A stretch of 64,000 nucleotides of DNA from Durusdinium trenchii (Eukaryota > Sar > Dinophyceae > Suessiales > Symbiodiniaceae): contig CAXAMN010021396.1 in NCBI GenBank assembly GCA_963970005.1, positions 1,065,587 to 1,129,586 of the forward strand, given 5' to 3'. Below the pieces are notes generated by a model, which was given only the letters and a program-made list of their open reading frames with translations, was not told where the DNA came from and did not search any database. Below are positions 20,441 to 31,263 of the stretch, piece by piece; within the stretch, counting starts at the first letter, position 1; the number at the start of each line of letters is the position of its first letter. A program made the position numbers and the translations under genes.

Positions 20441-21610
20441 TCTCTCTTTCTCCCCCTTCTTCTTCCCTTATTTGTCTTCTTCATCTTCTTCCCTTCTTCC
20501 TTCCTTCTTCCCTTCTTCCCTTCTTCTTGTTATTATTGTTATTATTAGTCTTGTTCTTCGTCTCTTCTTCTTATTACTATTCTTCTGATTTTTCTACCCT
20601 TATTATGTTTCTTGTTGTTAAGATGATTGTTATTAATGTTGTTCTTTTTGTTTCATTCTTTGTCTTCTTCTTATTATTCTTATTATTGGTATATGTTCTT
20701 ATGTTTCTTCCCTTCTTATTCTTCCTCCCTTCTTATTATTCTTATTGTACTTATTATTCTTATTGTTGTTATTCCTATTCTTCCTCTTCCTCTTCTTCTT
20801 CTTCCCTTTTTCTTATTCTACTATTTCTCGTGTTCCTGTTCCCTAATTGTTTTCTTCTTACCCTTTTTCTTCTTCCCTTCTTCTTCTTGTTTTACTATTA
20901 TTATTACTATTATTATTGTAATTGTTTCTTCTCCTCTTCTTCTTCGTCTACCCTTCTTCTGTTTCTTCTTGTTAAGATGATTGTTGTAGCTGTGTTTTCT
21001 TGTTGTCCCTTCTTTTTCTTCTTCTGTTTATTCTTATTCTATTTTCTTATGTGTCTTCCCTTATTTTTCTTCCTCCCTTCTTCTTCTTCTTGTTCTTCTT
21101 CTTATTCTTCTTCTGTTTCTTCTTATTATTATGTTTCTTCCTCTTCCTCTTCCTCTTCCTCTGTTCTTCTTCCGTCTTTTTTTCTATGTCTCTTATACTT
21201 ATTCCTGTTCCCTTCTTATTGTTGTTAGTTTTTTGTTCTTATCTTTTTCTTCTTCTTCTCTTCTTCTTCTCTTCTTCTTCTTATTACTATTCCTTTCTTT
21301 TTTTCTTTCCTCCTTCTTCTTCCCTTCTTCTTCGTTGATCCTTCTTCCCTTCTTCTTTCCTCCTTCTTCCCTCCTTCTTCTCTCCTTCTTCGCTCCCTCT
21401 TCCCTCCTTCTTGCCTCCTTCTTCCCTTCTTCCTCCATCCTCTTCCCTTCTTTTGCCCTTGTTCTCCTTCCTCTTCCTTCCTTCGTTCGTCCTCTCTTCC
21501 CTTTCTTCCTTTCTTTCCTTTGAATCTTCTTCCTTTTTCTCCTTTTTGTCTTCCGTTGTTGCTTGCTATCTTTCTATCGTTCTTTATTTATTGACTCCTG
21601 TCTTTCTTTC
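20441..21610. repeat. 1.2-kb pyrimidine-rich tract
   Basis: Almost pure C/T on the plus strand with scattered TTA/TTG, built of TTC, CTT, TTATTA and TCCTT words. Long open frames here (Ser/Leu/Phe-rich on plus, Glu/Lys/Arg-rich on minus) are a by-product of composition and are not annotated as genes. On the receptor's coding strand this is a polypurine stretch just downstream of the exon-2 donor. Confidence 0.9.
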
Positions 21611-21686
21611 TCTTGACCACGCCCACACTCTCACGCAGCCAAGTTTAACAAGTGAATCCTTAAAGATTTTCGGAAACAATACGTAC

Positions 21687-22092
21687 CATTCATCGCCGTG
21701 TCGCCTGCCAACCGAGCTTCATCTTTCATGGCCTGGAACAGTCCCATGCCATACGCTTCTTCGCTGTAGATGCACACGGCCAAAGGGATATCGTATTTCA
21801 AGACCCAGGACCAGAAGGCTTTCCCTTGAAAGGTGTCCGGTGGAAAGGTCCTCAAGTAGTACGGAAAAAGATCTTTGTTTGAGAGGAGCGGGCTGCTCCC
21901 AAGCCCAATCTGTGGCACCTGTGTGACAGCTGATATACTCGCAATCGGCATGGCAATGGAGGAAAAAATGCCTCCGACCAAACCGACGACGGGCACCACA
22001 CCATCCAAACCCAATTGAAAATCCAGCGCTGTTGCTACACCCACTTCTGGCTTGGAATGACTGGTCCCCAAGCGAAAGGAAACATTTGCCAC
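21687..22092 (-). CDS. TIR receptor, ligand-domain N-half exon
   Basis: Encodes the first lobe of an ANF/periplasmic-binding type 1 receptor domain: VVGLVGGIFSSIAMPIAS, then VPQIGLGSSPLLSN, FPYYLRTFPPD, and VCIYSEEAYGMGLFQAMKDEA, which match the fold's IG(P/G)-SS, hinge, Y-FLRT-P-D and Y-YG signatures. It ends at the GTACGT donor (21686). A 5' boundary at 22092 (GTCAG|GTGGC) is proposed from the AG|G rule; the frame is open further 5' without homology. Confidence 0.75.
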
Positions 22093-22399
22093 CTGACACG
22101 TCGCAACACGAGCAAAGCCGACAAAAAAACTGCGAGTTGACCAGCGGCGAGACCAGATATATACCCACTGAAGATGGGAATGTGCCCAATATGTCCCAAT
22201 GGAAGTCGAACAACAATGGTTGATTTCAGAGAAGAACGGCAAGCCACCCAAGCTTCCAATTGGCAGTGCTGCGTGGAAACCATGCAAATGTTTCATTCCA
22301 AAAATGCTAAACCCTAAGCACAAAAATCTGAATTGGCCACAAAAGTGCTGTTCAATAAAGTCCGTGCCTGAGGATGCAAATTTGGTATGGCGATAACTG

Positions 22400-22586
22400 G
22401 AAGGCCAAATCGATCAGCGATGTCCGGCTCAAAGTTTTTCCGGAGGTCCAAATCAACACTGACAGCCACGCCCATATGCACTTGGGAAAAACTCGTGGTC
22501 GGACCGTAGACCCCCACCAAAAGTTGGTGCGCTGCGCAGAGGCAGGGGCATGCCACCCATACGAATATCAGCCAAGAACCCACCAT
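22400..22586 (-). CDS. TIR receptor, first exon with signal peptide (putative)
   Basis: ATG at 22586-22584 opens MVGSWLIFVWVACPCLCAAHQ, a good signal peptide with small residues at the cleavage region, followed by LLVGVYGPTTSFSQ, which resembles the first strand of an ANF-receptor domain. The span to the next exon gives about the usual 65-70 residues before the VVGLVGG strand. The donor position is not resolved, so the 3' edge is approximate. Confidence 0.5.
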
Positions 22587-23834
22587 GGGAGGAATGGAAT
22601 GCGATCAAAGTCGTCAAAGTTGATCATGTGTTTCAGAAGGTCAACTCGCATGTGAACACCGCACACGCTTTGCAAAACACCGGATCTTTTTGGATAAAGT
22701 TTTCCATGTCCAGTTGAATGCCTTCGTGGGGGGGCAAATATTTGCTTTTACCCTGGAATTTGGACCTGGTCAGATCGGCAGCGTCTTGGACGCCCACGCT
22801 ACCTTGAGCCAACAAGCGACACTTTCGTAGCGTCTTGCAGGTCACGGTTTGGAAATCATGGCGGCCCTTCAAGGCCGCAAGGTGGCATAGGAAAGTGTAA
22901 ATGTGAAGGCTTGCAAACTCAGCAAGTCCTACCACTCTCTCCACCATAGCCCCTTCCAGCAAATACAAACGGACAGCCGGTAACGTTCGGATCGCCAAAG
23001 TGGGGCAATGAAGGCTCGGGCGGGGGCACCCGACACACTTGTGCGCGCTGCCCAAAGCAAAAGAAAGAAGAAACCCCACCGACTGACCCTCGGACCAATG
23101 GCCCCCTCTTTCAAAAAGCGCAGCTTTGACTGGGAGTCTCAACTTGCTGGCTGTTGTTGCCTCTATGTTTGTTGTTGTTTTTCTTCCGAGAGCGCCTGAG
23201 CGAAGGGTCTTGCTTAAAAAGAACAAAATGCATATCATTACACCCTACATCTGCACACACCCAGACATGCACATCTTCACATCTGCACACGTCTCACGTC
23301 TTGACATCCGCACAAATCCACACATGATCAAACATGCACGTTCTCTCATCTGCATATCCTCACAAATGCACATCTCTGTTTCCTTTTTGATCCTTTTTGA
23401 GGGGGTTCCCCCGCCCACAGGCTAAGGAACGAGCCAGGGCGAAGGTGGAGCCAGACGAGATCGGCCACGCAGAGGCAGGCGGCTGGAGCACGTTGCGCCG
23501 CTACGCAAAGGACCCTCCACAACGCCGGCACGGGACGCGAACGAGCTGTCAAGCAGCGAGCAATCCAAGCTCCAGTGGCCGCCCAGCTCCGTAGACGAGC
23601 AAGCTGGGAGACACACTGAGAGACGAGGACGGCTTCCCGCGCCAGCCGCAAACATTTGCGATGTAAAATTTGAGTTCCGCGGAATCGTTTTCCCAGTGAT
23701 GTAATCAGGGCGTTGGCGTAGCCAAAAGAGACCGTGGCATATTTACATATCAGAAACTTCGAGTGAAGGCTGCAGTATACATTCGTGAATTTTCAGCAAC
23801 AGTTTCTGTGTAATCATTACCTCCTAAAATGTGT
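22587..23834. other. Upstream spacer of receptor gene, no gene called
   Basis: Likely promoter and 5' UTR region of the receptor. A minus-strand open frame of about 200 residues (22633-23238) has no recognised domain and starts in low-complexity sequence, so it is not called. A run of short cAcATc-like words (23230-23370) is a weak simple repeat. No TATA or leader-acceptor site could be fixed. Confidence 0.35.
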
Positions 23835-24341
23835 TCAGCAGGGTTTTTGCTTAATGCAGCCAATTTTGTCTCGGGCGACCGTTTCGTTTATTCCCAGAAG
23901 CTCCCAATAAGAAACTCTGAATGCACAATTGGGCTGGACAGATATTTGGCGCATAGAATCGTCGTGGCTAGCCCTGAGTACATGACCCAATAAATTTCCA
24001 ACGGGGCCAAGATTGGCTGAACCATTCGAACTCGCGTCGACGCCTCGATTTGGATATGCCAGTGCTGTACGTACATTCAAAACCTCTCTATTTGTTGGCT
24101 TTCGGTACATAAATTCAGACTCTAAATTATTGAGACGGAATCTTGAGACAACAGCATCAAAAATTGGCAGTTGCCACTTCATGTTTGCATTTGTTGCCTT
24201 CCAGTACGGCAGCAATTTGAACCAGGTTTGCCTTACTTCTTGCATTATGTTTAAAGTTTCGTGTCGAATGCGTGTTTCCTTGTTAATTCCGTTGCCTAAA
24301 TAAGCCGCGTCAAACTTCATTGGCCACTTGTATTGCCACAC
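23835..24341 (-). pseudogene. LINE reverse transcriptase C-terminal relic
   Basis: About 168 residues with the usual post-RT pattern of dinoflagellate LINEs: LPIFDAVVSRFRLNNLE (cf. KL-VYDAVV-S-LLYGLE), then LGHVLRASHDDSMRQIS (cf. GH+LRA---DPMR-V). It differs from L1/L2 and so is from another LINE clade. No RT catalytic motif remains, so it is a truncated relic. Confidence 0.6.
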
Positions 24342-25384
24342 ACGTGTCCTTGTTTAGCCGCGGTCCGTATTTACAGGAGATAGTTTCAATGAACTTTCAC
24401 AACTCATTGAATGCCCTGCTGTCAGTACAACGCGCATGGTATCAGCTGCATCGTACTAAAAAATTTAATTTGCAGATTTGGGACTCTGCCATTTTTTGTG
24501 CACCCGCGGACTGGTTGTGGAGCGAGTCTCAGACATGGAGGTCGAAATTCCTTTACCAGATGGGAGTTTAGCTCCAGAAGGGGGTGGAGAACCTATGGAC
24601 CTTGACATGATCTTGGATCGAGTCAAAGTTCAGACAAGACATCACAATAACAAACAAATATCGGGAAAGGGGGGGCACCCTTGCCTGATGCCAGAAGATT
24701 AGCATTCATTTGACCTGGGGTGATCCAAACGCATCTTTCATGAAACCTTGAGGTGTATATTCCCAGCAGGGCGTCAACCCACCGCATGGCACACGGATGA
24801 GGGGAAAAGAACACAAGAGCAGGAAGCCACCCACAATGTTGAATCCCAATGGCCCTACCTGCCCTGTAACCCCACCTTGGCTGGCACTGGGATTAAAGGC
24901 GGATATGTGGACCAAACTCCGTTTGGGCTTTGGACCAAGCAGGCCGACCGAGACTCGTCTTATAAGAAACTGAAACTGCAAAAGAAATTTGACCATGCAA
25001 GTTGTAGAGGCTGAAGGGGGAAGTTATGGAAACCAGTGCGCCAGCAGATTTGGAGAGGTGTGTTTGTTCGCCTCCTCTCATTCAATTTGTGGTGCTTGGA
25101 TAGCCTTACAACTACAATGATACGCCGGCTGCGTGCGTCTCCACAGTTGATCGAAACGTAGGGTGCGCCACTGCGTTTGCGCCTAAGTGCTTTCTGCGCA
25201 TTGTACTCCGACTCACATAAAACCTTCCAATAAACAATTGGTCCATAACATACATGGTCCTGTCTGTGCCAGTGCGGAAAAAACTATTTGCTGAACACGA
25301 AGTCTACTACGCATGTGCTTGGAACATGCCACTCCGCAAGAAACACTGGCCCTGGCACGAATTCACGCGACGCGGCACGAAAAA
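24342..25384. other. Spacer, nothing recognised
   Basis: Only short overlapping frames. No repeat longer than a few units and no domain signal was seen. Confidence 0.3.
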
Positions 25385-25868
25385 GGTCAAGGCGGCGTGC
25401 GGGTCGCCACCAATGTTTTCCTGCGGGACCTGAACATTGGCACGCCCCTCACAGACGGGCGCCGCCTGGAGGTCGTCGCTAACGGCCTCCCAGGGCATCA
25501 GGGCGCACAGGTCGCCGTCGACGTGACCTTTTTCTCGCCGGTCGCCAGGGGGGCCGCCGCAGCCGACGCCGCCGCGCGCAAGCGCCGCGAGACCTATCCC
25601 GAGTTTTCTCAGGCTCCCCGCGCCCGGCTCGCCGTCCTCGCCCTCGAGATCGGTGGCCGGCGGGGCGACGACTGCGAGCACTTCCTCAGGGTCCTCGCGG
25701 CCGGTCGCGCGCAGGCGGCCCCTCCGTGGCAGCGCTCCTTTCCCTCGCGGCGCAGGGCGGCCTCGCCACGACGCTGCTGGAGCTCCCGGAGCAGGGGTGC
25801 GGCGCGCCGCCCTCCCCCGCCGTCCTCGCGGACCTCACGCAGGACGCGCGGCTGCTCCCCTGTGCATA
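25385..25868 (+). pseudogene. GC-rich retroelement C-terminal domain relic
   Basis: Reads VRVATNVFLRDLNIG, EVVANGLPGHQGAQVAVDVTFFSP, then RRETYPEFSQAPRARLAVLALEIGG. This arrangement is familiar to me from the C-terminal part of many dinoflagellate LINE-type polyproteins (nuclease-like). After a one-base frameshift near 25720-25735 it continues as LLSLAAQGGLATTLLELPEQG to a stop at 25868. Its G+C is far above the flanks, as in that retroelement class. The 5' part of the element is missing. Confidence 0.55.
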
Positions 25869-26687
25869 GTGTCACCTCTCGCTCGTCGCCGCTGCTTCCG
25901 GGGCGACAAGAGGATGATGAAGTCCAAAGACTTCGATTTGGCCTGTTGCTCTTGATGGCAAGTATGAGCACTGTAGCTGGAAACTCGACTGAGGAGAAAG
26001 AGAAGGGAGGCACAGACTTGGGCTGGATGATGCTCGTTGTGTGCGCAGTGATTGGGGCCTTGAGCACAGGGAGACCATGAAGTACCAATGCGATCAGCAG
26101 ACACAGGCGACTGAATGGCTGGATTCGCATATTTTAATACAGATTCATAGAGTATGAAGAACAACGAGAAAAGATGGAAGACGAAATGAACAAAGTGCAG
26201 GCAGAGCTGCTCGATGCTGAAGAGATTATTGGACACCTACACGAAGACTGAAAAAAAGGTCAAGAGACAGAGGGATGACCGTCTACAGATGTTCCTTGGC
26301 AAGCTAGAGTCGAAGATGCTATGCTTGCGCCGCACTACTACAGGGCAAGTGCGCCATTTTGACAGCAGATGCCCACATTGGCAAAATGCCAAGGTGACAC
26401 GATCTGGCACGTACTGCATATGTTCACATACCCGCTGGGCAGATTTAGGCTCAAAACATTTTACCTGAAAAGGTTCGTGCGCCGCATTGCAAAATCGTAT
26501 GTAGTTTTCTGTGGTTGGTGTGAGCTTTGCATGGTTGACGATGAGCTAGTGCAGTAAAGAAAGGAATGAAATTCTGAGAAAAATGCTAACAAGAGGGTCA
26601 GCGGGAAAAATTAAGTAGTTGTGGCTCTGCCCAAAAGATGTCCTCCAGGCCATGTTCATGTAGATACGTGGGCACTGTTGCAGTAAA
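25869..26687. other. Spacer, nothing recognised
   Basis: A few short frames with no domain signal. The sequence drops back to lower GC directly after the retroelement stop. Confidence 0.3.
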
Positions 26688-27620
26688 ATGCCAAATACTA
26701 CTAACGATGCTTGGACCAGTGGCAGCGCCAGCTCAGCAAGGAAGGATGAATCCTTGGACGAGGAGATGGGCATTTCAGTGCAGGACTTGTTGAGACTTTT
26801 GCCATGCATGTCCAAGGAGGACAAGAAGGTGCTGTACAAGCACTTGCGCAAGGATCAGGAGGAAGAGATCCTGAAGGTCTATGGCCCCATGGTGTTCAAT
26901 CGATGTCCATCCAAGTTGAAGAGGCCTGATCAGAGCTCAAAGGAGGATGTGGCAGAGCCACCAGGTCCGAACAAGATGCCAGCTCCCGCGTGGAAGAAGA
27001 AGAAGAAGAAGTTGGAAGGGTTCCGCATTCAGCTGTACGAGGCTGCCAAGGACCGGAAAGGCAGGGCGATTCCAAGTCAAGCCTCGGATTTTCGCGCTTG
27101 TCAGCCGGAAACGTGTCGGCATGACTATGACCGTCTCTTGTGGGGAGCCAATGGTCATGCGCATTGGGCAAACTGCTGAGACTGCAAGTTGAAAAAGGTT
27201 CTCTACTACAACATTCTTCATGGTGCCATGGTCACCGAAGATCAGAACCCGCAGCCGGCAGAGTCCGCGTATGCTTACATTCTACATGTCACAGCAGCAG
27301 CGCCAGGCTGGGTATGTCATCCTTGACACTGGTTGGAGGACAGTTGTGGCGGGAGAAGACTGGCACAAAGAATCAGTTCAATCTGCCGTGGCACCGTGAC
27401 CCACGAGGAGATTTTCCATTTTGGAGCTGGAGAGCCGGTGCTGAGCACAAAGGCTTCATCTATCCTGTGAAGTGCAGAGCACGCCAACTGATCCCCGTGT
27501 GTCGGAATGCCCCGGTTTGATTGGACCAAGTGAACTGGCCAGGTGGCAGATCAGCATTGACTTTGCAGGCCACCAAATGGGTGTTGGAGATGAATGGCGG
27601 CCCACGATGATGTCACCCTG
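26688..27620 (+). pseudogene. Ty1/copia-type gag-protease relic
   Basis: Starts with a 160-residue basic frame (HDYDRLLWGANGHAHWANC, a Cys/His motif of dinoflagellate copia gag/pro junctions). After a frameshift it continues as KLKKVLYYNILHGAM, then a retroviral-type aspartic protease core GYVILDTGWRTVVAGEDWH (DTG active site), then EEIFHFGAGEP and ECPGLIGPSELARW, which match the following copia polyprotein stretch. Several frameshifts and the absence of integrase/RT show it is a fragment. Confidence 0.6.
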
Positions 27621-27889
27621 TACATGTACACAGTACGGATTTCGGGCGTAGAGATCAACATCCCAGACCAAATGTATCATTCGCAGGCTCCAAGATTACG
27701 CCGTGTAAAACGCTACCCGGTTGAGTCTAGCCCCGTTTAGATCGGGAAAAACCTTTCGACAAAATGAAGCATATCGTCGCTTTACAAATATGGAATATGG
27801 GTTCAGCCAACGTTATTGTGATATCATTCGAGAATGCTACTGGGTCACGACAGATCGCGGCGGCGGCGCGTTCGAGGGCGGCCGCGCGG

Positions 27890-29810
27890 CTTACCTTCGG
27901 ACCGTTACGTTTCCACCTAGTGAACCTTCAGTTTCATGATCTGCTGGTCTCGTCTTGCTATCTGAACTCTTCTCTTCAGGCGTCGCATCATCTTCTATTG
28001 TAATCACTCCATGTGTTGCTTCACCTCTTGTCTTCTTCTCTGCATCCTCAATCTCAACCGCGGCTTCTCTCTTTCCTGCAGACTTCCCTGGTGACTCTGT
28101 AGTGTCTTGTCTTTTGGTTTCTCTCTCAACCTCTTCTCCTCCTAACGGTCTCTTCGGTGCTGCAGCAATGCAAACTCCTTGCTGATTTTGTCCACCACCT
28201 TGAAGACCTGGCGCCGGAGTCACTAAACCTGCGGCCACCGTCTGGGCAATGCCAACTCCAAAGGCTGAATCTTGGCCTCAACACTTGGCCCTTCTGGTGT
28301 GAGCATGATATGGCAGTCATTGAACGAATGCTTTCCACACCAAATGCCTTGCTCGAACATGCGAACTCTGGTGGAAAATCATCCTCTTGTACATGACCAC
28401 CTCGCCAAACAGCACCAGCTTCCCTGGGTACTCATGGCCTGTTGCCAATGTCCTTCCAACACCTTCCAGCACTCGGTACCTGTTGATGAGGAAGGATGCA
28501 TGTTTGAATGACCAAAAAAATAGGTGGTTGTCTCCCAGAATGGGAAGTTTTGCACGCATCCAGCAGTTTGCCAGTCTCCTGACTGATTGCGCTGCCCTCC
28601 ATTCGAAGAATGCTGTCCTGCACCGGTCAAGCGGATTTTTGTTTTGTAGCCTGATCTTGGGACCGCCATCATACAGCTTGATTTCATGTATACATATACA
28701 GGTCCAGAAGGACCAACCTCGGGGGCGGCCTGAATATGGTTTCAACAAAGACCAAAGCCATCCACGTTGTGCCAGTGCCGAGCAAAGGCAGTGCTTTGTC
28801 TTTACTCAAGTTCATCCTGGCTGTCCAGTCCCTTTCAATGCTCTGGCTGGGGCCAATCATGTAGACAGCCATTGGATCACTATGTGCCACCATTCTTTTA
28901 GAACATGCTCAGGCTCTTCCACACAGCGACTAAGATAGCCCACAGAACCATCACGCGACTCTCCTTTGTCTATTCGGGTCTTTGTTGTTCCATTCCATAG
29001 ATCCTGGCTGGCAATGTCCCTGTCGCCATGGCATAGCTGCACGCCATTGTCCTTTGACTGACTGCTCCACCCTTTTCGAAGCAGACGACCTGCGCACATG
29101 ATAGGGTTTTGCACATTCCCCATAAATGAATTCCTCGATGATCTCAATCTCCTTGCCGTTGACGTCCTTCACTCGTCACCTTTGCCCTCGTCAGGCCTTC
29201 ATGTTCGATCTTCTTTCCGTGGGCGTCAACCATCTTCAAACCTTTTGATCCTGGCCTCCATTCGCCCAGGCTTCCATAGCTGACAGGCAGTGCTGAAACA
29301 TCAGTCCCATGTGTTTCTTGGCTCTGTCCTTTCAACTCTCCTTTGCCTTCATATTTGCCTTTGCCTTTGTCTTTCCCTTTGTTATTTGTCTTTCCCTTTG
29401 CCTTCTTGCCTCCTTTCTTCCCGTCCTCCTTGCCAACATAGTCAACCTCCATTGGCACTGCATCATCTCCACTTGCTCGCGTTGGAAGTGCGAGACTTTT
29501 CGAAGCCTCCCATTTGGTCGTGAGCGCCTCGAGATGATGGATCTTGTTCCTCACGGATTCATAGGTGGTTTTGACAACTGCAGAAACGCTGCTTCATGTA
29601 GGCCGGGCAAGCTTGTAGTCTTGAAGCAACCCTTTGGCATCTTCACTGCATTCCTTTTGTGACACTTCAATGGCCTTCGACGCACGTATGAAGGCACCAG
29701 GCTGTATAGTCGAACGGCCATGCCTTGCATCCTCTGTCATGTCAACAAGCGCATAGTTTGCGTTGAGTTGTCGTTCAAACAACCTCCATAGCTGCTGCAA
29801 AACGAAAACT
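27890..29810 (-). pseudogene. Ty1/copia-type gag to integrase relic
   Basis: Minus strand, in order: gag helical part (29594-29800), a Lys/Gly-rich basic tract (KGKTNNKGKDKGKGK, about 29340-29420) typical of dinoflagellate copia gag, protease-to-integrase spacer (LKMVDAHGKKIEHEG, then VKDVNGKEIEIIEEF and PIMCAGRLLRKGW), and an integrase C-terminal region (LFFWSFKHASFLINRYRV, then HEYPGKLVLFGEVVMYKR, 28317-28748). The tail (27891-28238) is Lys/Glu-rich. The frame breaks repeatedly, no RT is left, and the protease DTG is not visible. Confidence 0.6.
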
Positions 29811-30464
29811 TCCAGTCATTCCAGTTTCAAATTTCGTGGTTTCGAGTTTCAGGCTTGAAGACATCCGGTGCTTTCAATTGTCCCGACCAAGTTTGTGTAG
29901 TTTTTGTCTATGAATCTCCACTGGCTGCGATGGGAATAGGTTCAAAACCATATATGTTCAATTGTGGAATCATCTCCGCGCACGGGTGTCTTGATATGGT
30001 GTGCTGGAGGTGACACGGGTGTTATATGGTGAGCTGGAGGCGAAGGATTGATAACTTCACATTTTTGGGTGGCTCACCCATTGTAAGACTGATCTGTGTT
30101 TGTGCACTGCATATATTAAGATCTAGCGCCAAAACCTGTGACATAACATTTTGAGTCTGACTTTTTTGTTATAGAGTGCAGAGACTAAAATGTGGAACAC
30201 AGCTTTTGGTGATCGAAATTTGTTCACATCATACTTTTTGCCGAGGCCGTTTTTGTATAGATTGCTGGTTGTGATGGACGGTTGCTGTCAATACACAACT
30301 TTCCAGACCTTGTAAGAATATAATCAGGAAAAATAGACAGGTACAAAGGCAGACCAGGCCACCTACCAAAGGTTTGCCACTCGAGGCCAGCCATAGATTC
30401 AGAGCTTCAAACACTTTTAACTTTTCCAAATTGTTGATCCTGTAGTTGATTGGCGGGATGTGCC
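29811..30464. other. Spacer upstream of gene A
   Basis: A short ATATGGT-GGAGGTG word is repeated imperfectly at about 29990-30045. Otherwise nothing recognised. Confidence 0.3.
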
Positions 30465-31025
30465 ATGGCATCAGTCTTCAGTGTTTCTGCTTTGAACAGA
30501 TGGGTTCTCCAGAACCACAAGATTAGAGATGGCTGCATTGTTCTTCCCACTTCTGGGCTGGAGGGCCAGTGTGTTGGCATTGTTCAGGCTAGCGGCTTTG
30601 TGTTGTCAACGAGCAGGCAAATGGTAAAGAGAGCATTGTCCAAGGTGCCATCTCTGTATTCCGATGGAAACATTGAGTTTGGCAACGCTTATGCTTTGCA
30701 ACGTGCGTGCGCAACTATCGGAATCAAGTTTCAAGTGCCTGCTTCTGCTGTTGTCATTGACGATGATGCTGTTGTTGAGGTTGATGACCAGGACGACGAT
30801 GCAGACACAGTGTCTAGACCAAGTTCATCATCACAAACACCTGGGCCTGTTGAGCCTCTTGGGACTGTGGGCATGCGGAGAACAAAGCCTTGGTTGCATA
30901 GATTGATGCGTGCTCCAAAGGCATGGATTTCTTCAGATGATGCTGATGTTGCTGGACCAGGAACAAGTGGCAATGATCCTGAGGCGGCTGCTGCAAACAC
31001 ATGTCATGTCAGACGTCGGTCTTAG
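30465..31025 (+). CDS. Gene A exon 1, transposase-like family protein N-terminus
   Basis: ATG at 30465 (GCCATGG context) opens MASVFSVSALNRWVLQNH. About 187 codons: a mixed alpha/beta N-terminal 95 residues, then an acidic linker (DDDAVVEVDDQDDDADTV) and a Ser/Pro-rich region. Family not recognised. The frame, composition and position before the exons below make it the likely first exon. The 3' end may be earlier than the stop at 31025. Confidence 0.5.
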   Translation: MASVFSVSALNRWVLQNHKIRDGCIVLPTSGLEGQCVGIVQASGFVLSTSRQMVKRALSKVPSLYSDGNIEFGNAYALQRACATIGIKFQVPASAVVIDDDAVVEVDDQDDDADTVSRPSSSSQTPGPVEPLGTVGMRRTKPWLHRLMRAPKAWISSDDADVAGPGTSGNDPEAAAANTCHVRRRS

Positions 31026-31263
31026 ACAAAACCGTTTGTCTATTTGATTCTATTTGTTTAACAAGATGGCACAGGAGGCGAATACCAGCGGTGGCATGAT
31101 GGCTTGGTAAGGGGACCGGGGAAGTGGCAAGTGGTATGTGGTAGGTATGATGGTATGATGTAAAATGTAAATGTAAGATGATGCATGTAAGTAAACCCCG
31201 GGAACCACCTTGTTGTTTATTCTGTGATTCTGTTACATTGGGTCCCATGAAAAGACGTTTAAG

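Larger units (their letters stand above)
5306..21686 (-). other. 16.4-kb receptor intron filled by two LINEs
   Basis: The donor is GAATG|GTACGT (GT at 21686-21685) and the acceptor is CTCAG|GT (AG at 5307-5306). Joining AAT-G to GT-GAG keeps the ligand-domain frame (MNG then EENRIGG), and the two sides are consecutive parts of one ANF-receptor fold, so this is an intron and not an intergenic gap. It contains both L1 and L2 elements in the same orientation as the gene and about 1.4 kb of pyrimidine repeats. Read on the coding strand, the acceptor is preceded by a purine (GA) run instead of a polypyrimidine tract. Confidence 0.8.

Noticed and set aside
20045-21523. Long open frames rich in Ser, Leu and Phe (plus) or Glu, Lys and Arg (minus)
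   Set aside because: They arise from stop-poor pyrimidine/purine repeats, occur in several phases at once and have no domain signal.
22633-23238. Minus-strand 201-codon frame as an upstream receptor exon
   Set aside because: The signal-peptide exon at 22400-22586 already offers a good start downstream of it, and this frame has no domain and a low-complexity beginning.
25385-25868. GC-rich block as bacterial contamination or a transferred bacterial gene
   Set aside because: The protein pattern fits a dinoflagellate retroelement C-terminus, and the block is flanked on both sides by ordinary lower-GC DNA without assembly breaks.
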